From Lewinellaceae bacterium (lineage in GTDB: Bacteria; Bacteroidota; Bacteroidia; Chitinophagales; Saprospiraceae), in the NCBI GenBank assembly GCA_020636325.1, contig JACJYC010000004.1, positions 558,001 through 622,000 of the forward strand: 64,000 bases of DNA, written 5' to 3'. The position numbers and the translations under genes are program-made. This document shows, piece after piece, positions 61,101 to 64,000 of the stretch; position 1 is the stretch's first letter; the number at the start of each line of letters is the position of its first letter. A model generated the notes under the pieces. The model was not told the origin of the DNA. It worked only from the letters and a program-made list of their open reading frames with translations, and did not search any database.

Positions 61101-64000
61101 ATCGGTCAGGCTGACGGTTTGGTTGTACGCCACCGGGCAGGTGCCGTTGCTGTTCCTGACTTGAACGGTGTATTCCCCGGGTTGCAATCCGGAAAAAGCG
61201 GCATTGTTGGTCCAGCCTGAGCCGATGTTGAATTGGAAATTCCCGGTCCCCGCACCGGCGGAAATGGTGATGGTTCCGTCATCGGCGCCGCAGTCGGTTG
61301 GATTGGTTGCAACTACATTTGAGATCACCGGCAAAGGCGGATCGCTCAAGGTGACGGTTTGGTTGTACGCCACCGGGCAGGTGCCGTTGCTGTTCCGGAC
61401 CTGAATGGTGTAATTTCCGGGCGGCAATCCGGAAAAAGCGGCATTGCTGGTCCAACCCGAGCCGATGTTGAATTGGAAGTTGCCGGTCCCGGCACCGGCC
61501 GAAATGGTGATGCTCCCGTCATCAGCGCCGCAATCGGTTGGATTGGTTGTGGAAACATTAGAAATAAAGGGCAAAGGCGGATCTGTCAGGCTGACAATTT
61601 GGTCGTATTCCACCGGGCAGGTGCCGTTGCTGTTCCGGACTTGAACGGTGTAATTTCCGTGTGACAATCCGGAAAAAACGGAGTTACTGCTCCAACTACC
61701 ACCGATATTGAATTGAAAGTTCCCGGTTCCCGCACCAGCCGAAATGGTGATCGTTCCATCATTGGCCCCGCAGTCAGTAGGATGGGCCACGGCGATATTG
61801 GAAATGACCGGCATGGGCGGGTTGCTCAAGGTGATGATTTGATCATATTCCACGACACAAGTACCCCCATTGTTTCTCACCATCACTTCATAATCGCCCG
61901 GGGGCAGATTGAAGAAATTGGCGTGATCGAACCAGGTTTGACCGTTATCTATGCTAACTTCATAGGTTCCGGTGCCGCTTATGGAATGAACCTGGATGCT
62001 GCCGTCATCAGCTCCGCAATCTGTGGGATCGGTGAAATTGACACTGGGAATGATGGGCGACGGAGGTGATGACAGGGTAATCTGGGATGGGTAATTGATG
62101 ATGCATGTGCCGTCTGAATTTCTGACCTGAACCTGATAATCCCCCGGACCAAGGCCCTCAAATAAGGGATTTGCAGTCCATGTATCCGTTATGTTGACCC
62201 GATATTCGAGGCTGTTTATTCCGGTTGCACCTATCTGGATGGAACCATCCGCCGTTCCGCAATCTGAAGGGTTATTAAAACTCACATCGAGAATAGCCGG
62301 ACTGACTATGCCGGTTATTTCCACTTGTCCGTAATCTACAAAACAACTTTGATCCGAATCCCTTACACCAACTGCATACAGGCCTGGTGAAAGACCTCCA
62401 AACTGGGGTTGTTCAGACCAGGTATTACCTCCGTTTATCGTAAACTCGTATTCGCCCGCGGGGTCTTCCATTTGAATGGAAATAGCGCCGTCAGCAACCT
62501 CGCAGTCGCTTGGAGCAGAAGCAACTACAGCAATGATCACAGGCAAATCAGGCCCGGCTACCTCTTCTGCTCCAGGATAGTTGACCAAACACGTACCGTC
62601 ATGGTTTCGGACCTGAATGGGATAAAGACCTGGTTCCAGTCCCATGAAAACACTGTTGACTGACCAACCTATGCCGATATTGTATTCTAAAGGACCGGCC
62701 CCGGATGCGATGATTTCAATGGTCCCGTCTGTTGCGCCGCAACCTGACACGTTAGTGGTTGAAACCTGATGGATAACCGGACTCAAAGGACCGGATATCA
62801 CAATGACCTCAGGATGAGTAACCAGGCAGGTGCCGTTGGCGTTCCGCACCTGAACGGTATAGTTTCCCGGGGGCAGGCCCTGAAAAATACTGTTAGATGA
62901 CCACCCAAGGCCGATATTGTATTCCAGGTTGCCGCTGTTTCCGGAAGCAATGACGGATATGCTGCCGTCACCGGCGTCGCAGTCAGATGGATCTGTGGAA
63001 TTAATGCTCGAAATTTGGGGTGAACTTGGGCCGTTCAGGACGATCGGGGCGGGGTAGTCCACCTGACAGGTCCCGTTTTGGTTGCGGACAGAAATCGTAT
63101 AATTTCCTGGAGATAAGTTGTTGAAAACAGGCGTATTCATCCATCCAAAACCGATGTTGTATTGCAGGTTGCCGGTTCCGCCTGCAGCGTTTATCGTGAT
63201 GGTTCCATCGGCCGTTGAACAGTCTGAAGGCTCGCTGTGATCAACGCTGACAATGGAAGGGCCTGCAGGACTGGTCAACGTTGTTGAGGTGATGGTTTGA
63301 CACGAACCGCCCGCATTTCTAATGCCGATTTGATAGACACCGGCCGGCAAACCGGTGAAGACCCCGCCGGTAATCCATGATCCGCTGTTCAATTTGAATT
63401 CCAGCGGTTGAATGCCGCCCGAAGCAATGACCTGAATTGATCCGTCCGAAGCACCGCAACCGGTCGGGTTTACCTGGATCACTTCCTCCAAAACCGGCTG
63501 CGGCGGATCATTCAAGGTAACCGACCCAAAAAAACGCTCGCAGGAGCCGTCGGCGTTTTGAACCGAAATCGGATAATTTCCCGCCGGCAAACCGGTAAAA
63601 ACTGTTTGCTGCCAATAGGTCGCCCCGTTTATGCTGAATTTCAAAGGCGCGATCCCACCCGATCCGTAGATGGTAATCGAACCATCGGCAGCCCCGCAGT
63701 CGCTGGGGTGGATAAAATCGACGTCCAGAATTTCAGGCGCAGGTGCTGCTGTCAATTCGGCTTCCGCAGTGCACCAGGAATATCCATTGGGACAGCTGCA
63801 TTTGTTTTGTGTCTGGACGGTATAGAAACCGGCCGTGAGATGGTCAAAAACCGGTGAATATTGCCAGCTATTTCCGCCGTCAATTGAGTAGGCGATGGAA
63901 TTCAGGATCTCGGGGCTGTTGCCGGACAGATCAATAACGGTTATCCTGCCTGTATTTTCATCCGAGCAATCCGGATGGTCCAAAGCCAGATTCAATTCGA
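58131..64000 (-). CDS. Giant SprB-like repeat protein with type IX sorting domain, N-terminal part missing
   Basis: The frame is open to the window edge, so the start lies outside; at least 1955 residues are visible. About 21 tandem repeats of 78-83 residues occupy most of it, each with DCG..DG.I.I, a NIG.GW or equivalent turn, F.GL.PG.Y.V.VRN and C. They resemble SprB repeats of gliding-motility adhesins; the last (QPTCADENNGYAIAGAYGG) is the most canonical. Three middle repeats are nearly identical. A PKD-like C-terminal region follows (VRDTILCNGQSVRF onward), and the final 85 residues form a type A sorting domain (FEIYPNPNDGRFTFKL). The protein is probably displayed on the surface through PorT-dependent secretion and used in adhesion or gliding. 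Confidence 0.9.
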   Translation of the reverse strand, partial: ELNLALDHPDCSDENTGRITVIDLSGNSPEILNSIAYSIDGGNSWQYSPVFDHLTAGFYTVQTQNKCSCPNGYSWCTAEAELTAAPAPEILDVDFIHPSDCGAADGSITIYGSGGIAPLKFSINGATYWQQTVFTGLPAGNYPISVQNADGSCERFFGSVTLNDPPQPVLEEVIQVNPTGCGASDGSIQVIASGGIQPLEFKLNSGSWITGGVFTGLPAGVYQIGIRNAGGSCQTITSTTLTSPAGPSIVSVDHSEPSDCSTADGTITINAAGGTGNLQYNIGFGWMNTPVFNNLSPGNYTISVRNQNGTCQVDYPAPIVLNGPSSPQISSINSTDPSDCDAGDGSISVIASGNSGNLEYNIGLGWSSNSIFQGLPPGNYTVQVRNANGTCLVTHPEVIVISGPLSPVIHQVSTTNVSGCGATDGTIEIIASGAGPLEYNIGIGWSVNSVFMGLEPGLYPIQVRNHDGTCLVNYPGAEEVAGPDLPVIIAVVASAPSDCEVADGAISIQMEDPAGEYEFTINGGNTWSEQPQFGGLSPGLYAVGVRDSDQSCFVDYGQVEITGIVSPAILDVSFNNPSDCGTADGSIQIGATGINSLEYRVNITDTWTANPLFEGLGPGDYQVQVRNSDGTCIINYPSQITLSSPPSPIIPSVNFTDPTDCGADDGSIQVHSISGTGTYEVSIDNGQTWFDHANFFNLPPGDYEVMVRNNGGTCVVEYDQIITLSNPPMPVISNIAVAHPTDCGANDGTITISAGAGTGNFQFNIGGSWSSNSVFSGLSHGNYTVQVRNSNGTCPVEYDQIVSLTDPPLPFISNVSTTNPTDCGADDGSITISAGAGTGNFQFNIGSGWTSNAAFSGLPPGNYTIQVRNSNGTCPVAYNQTVTLSDPPLPVISNVVATNPTDCGADDGTITISAGAGTGNFQFNIGSGWTNNAAFSGLQPGEYTVQVRNSNGTCPVAYNQTVSLTDPPLPVISNVAATNPTDCGETDGVIQIIATAGDGNFLFTINGGANWSMNPDFYNLGPGNYQVGVQNGNGTCENFINNSIQLIAPESPSILEVSVSQPSDCNEVDGIIEIFATEGSESLQYRINDNAPWSNSPIFTGLAPGIYHVAVQNAGGNCLVVYSQPVQIQAIQAPEFVQIESFSPTDCNLNNGNIIITAQGNFGEVIYSISNGNTWQSSPVFDNLSPGFYQIAIAYGNSSCLTTYGQPVEVTGLQPPAILEVNSNDISDCNAADGTITILAQGGSGDYQFNIDPDNYPWSGSNQFTGLQSGIYHPAVRNADGSCAVDYLEPVVLQSPEAPVIVAVQSSDLSDCNAADGTITIYSSSGSNYEFSLNGLEWSNSGIFTGLITGQYLPQIRNLDGSCRSVYPDTISLANPFEAEIDSLILTPPSSCLTSDGECLISGFNAATMAYSLDGGQTWKQDSVITGLGTGPISLEIRGVDYPGCKIEMDRFLGAGDFNLSELFFRIGDQQACLENDGSIEIQSHSVNDFQFSIDYGETWQASGLFTALAPGSYQVLLRDSSLNCQVMLDTSFVVHALPTPEVQGITTLDAEDCGGNNGVVILETDNQDCVYSLDGGETWQAPTVFDALLPGTYILMARDTVSNCGIAYPDSITIRGIPLLTAQILEQSQPTCADENNGYAIAGAYGGIPPYVYTWSNSAGEAELNDLGPGTYSVTVVDSRQCRDSTAVAFDEMDDPFTGLPSLVRDTILCNGQSVRFDLSFLVNAEIEWHNRDGFHSTDPAIELERPGIYYLKILTSAGCRYLDTFEIRRINQDLIADFLLPAEAVIDEPVVAVDITWPLPDSIHWAYDQNTIQHLLSLPTQEFLRFTEPGTYSVFMDAYYGSCFDRLGKEIKVFGSRDSLSSNSQPGSSGLIAAFEIYPNPNDGRFTFKLVLTLPGNADIWLFRESGQLLEHRSVNGSQTYIEAFDRRGLLPGIYTMVAQAGSDWVFGNFVVN
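61076..61795 (-). repeat. Three near-identical 240-base repeats
   Basis: Units at 61076-61315, 61316-61555 and 61556-61795 are in exact 240-base register (80 codons). Long stretches match base for base, for example the CCACCGGGCAGGTGCCGTTG segment appears in each. The outer repeats of the array are much more diverged, so these are recent duplications. Confidence 0.85.

Noticed and set aside
61076..61795. Regular 240-base repeats considered as a CRISPR array
   Set aside because: They are in-frame protein repeats with no short direct repeat plus spacer pattern.

Overview
The window is a chromosomal segment of a Bacteroidota bacterium, most likely of class Saprospiria (Saprospiraceae or Lewinella-like). 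The evidence is a type IX secretion gene (porT) with four predicted secreted proteins ending in type A sorting domains, Bacteroidota families (DUF3810, DUF4252, Porin_10, YceI with MarR, SprB-like repeats), and repeated TAnnTTTG -7 promoter boxes. Base composition is moderately GC-rich, except for one AT-richer hypothetical gene (10292-11743). I found no rRNA, tRNA, CRISPR array, insertion sequence or prophage.

Layout: 1-6 kb holds the holA 3' end, a secreted dockerin/cohesin-like protein coupled to a DUF1415 gene, purH, and a surface LVIVD-repeat protein. 6-12 kb holds a putative porin, an aminopeptidase P, a DUF151-UVR nuclease-family protein and an unknown 483-residue protein. 12-15 kb holds a large Ig/dockerin/cohesin-like surface protein, then a non-coding stretch with two terminators and a long palindromic element. 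15-26 kb is mostly core genes: ychF, an ACP phosphodiesterase, ubiE-porT, gyrA, a TPR protein, a 3-hydroxyacyl-CoA dehydrogenase, an S4 protein, PPK2, a DUF58 protein and trxA.

26-33 kb contains the most unusual locus, a four-gene minus-strand cluster: short-chain dehydrogenase, CHAT (caspase-like) protease, large serine hydrolase with a long N-terminal extension, and a monoacylglycerol-lipase-like hydrolase. The protease linker and the hydrolase extension share TRGG-type motifs. This suggests, without proving, that the protease processes itself and its neighbour.

33-35 kb is an ECF sigma factor operon with an anti-sigma-like membrane protein and two DUF4252 proteins, under a promoter that looks autoregulated. 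35-45.5 kb has a 790-residue GAF protein, an FG-GAP/ASPIC/PKD surface protein, an alpha-L-fucosidase, an aspartoacylase-family enzyme, an acyl-carrier-like protein lacking its attachment serine, and corA. 45.5-58 kb has a nuclease, a TM2-TPR-SHOCT protein, kdsB, a LysM-RlpA-like protein, a cystathionine beta-synthase, an M1 peptidase with a barrel-like tail, a glycerophosphodiesterase, etfA/etfB, a TPR protein, YceI and MarR. The right end (58131 to the edge) is the C-terminal part of a giant secreted protein with 21 SprB-like repeats.

Functionally, PorT and the four sorting-domain proteins form a surface display theme; most of the rest is housekeeping, envelope or lipid metabolism.
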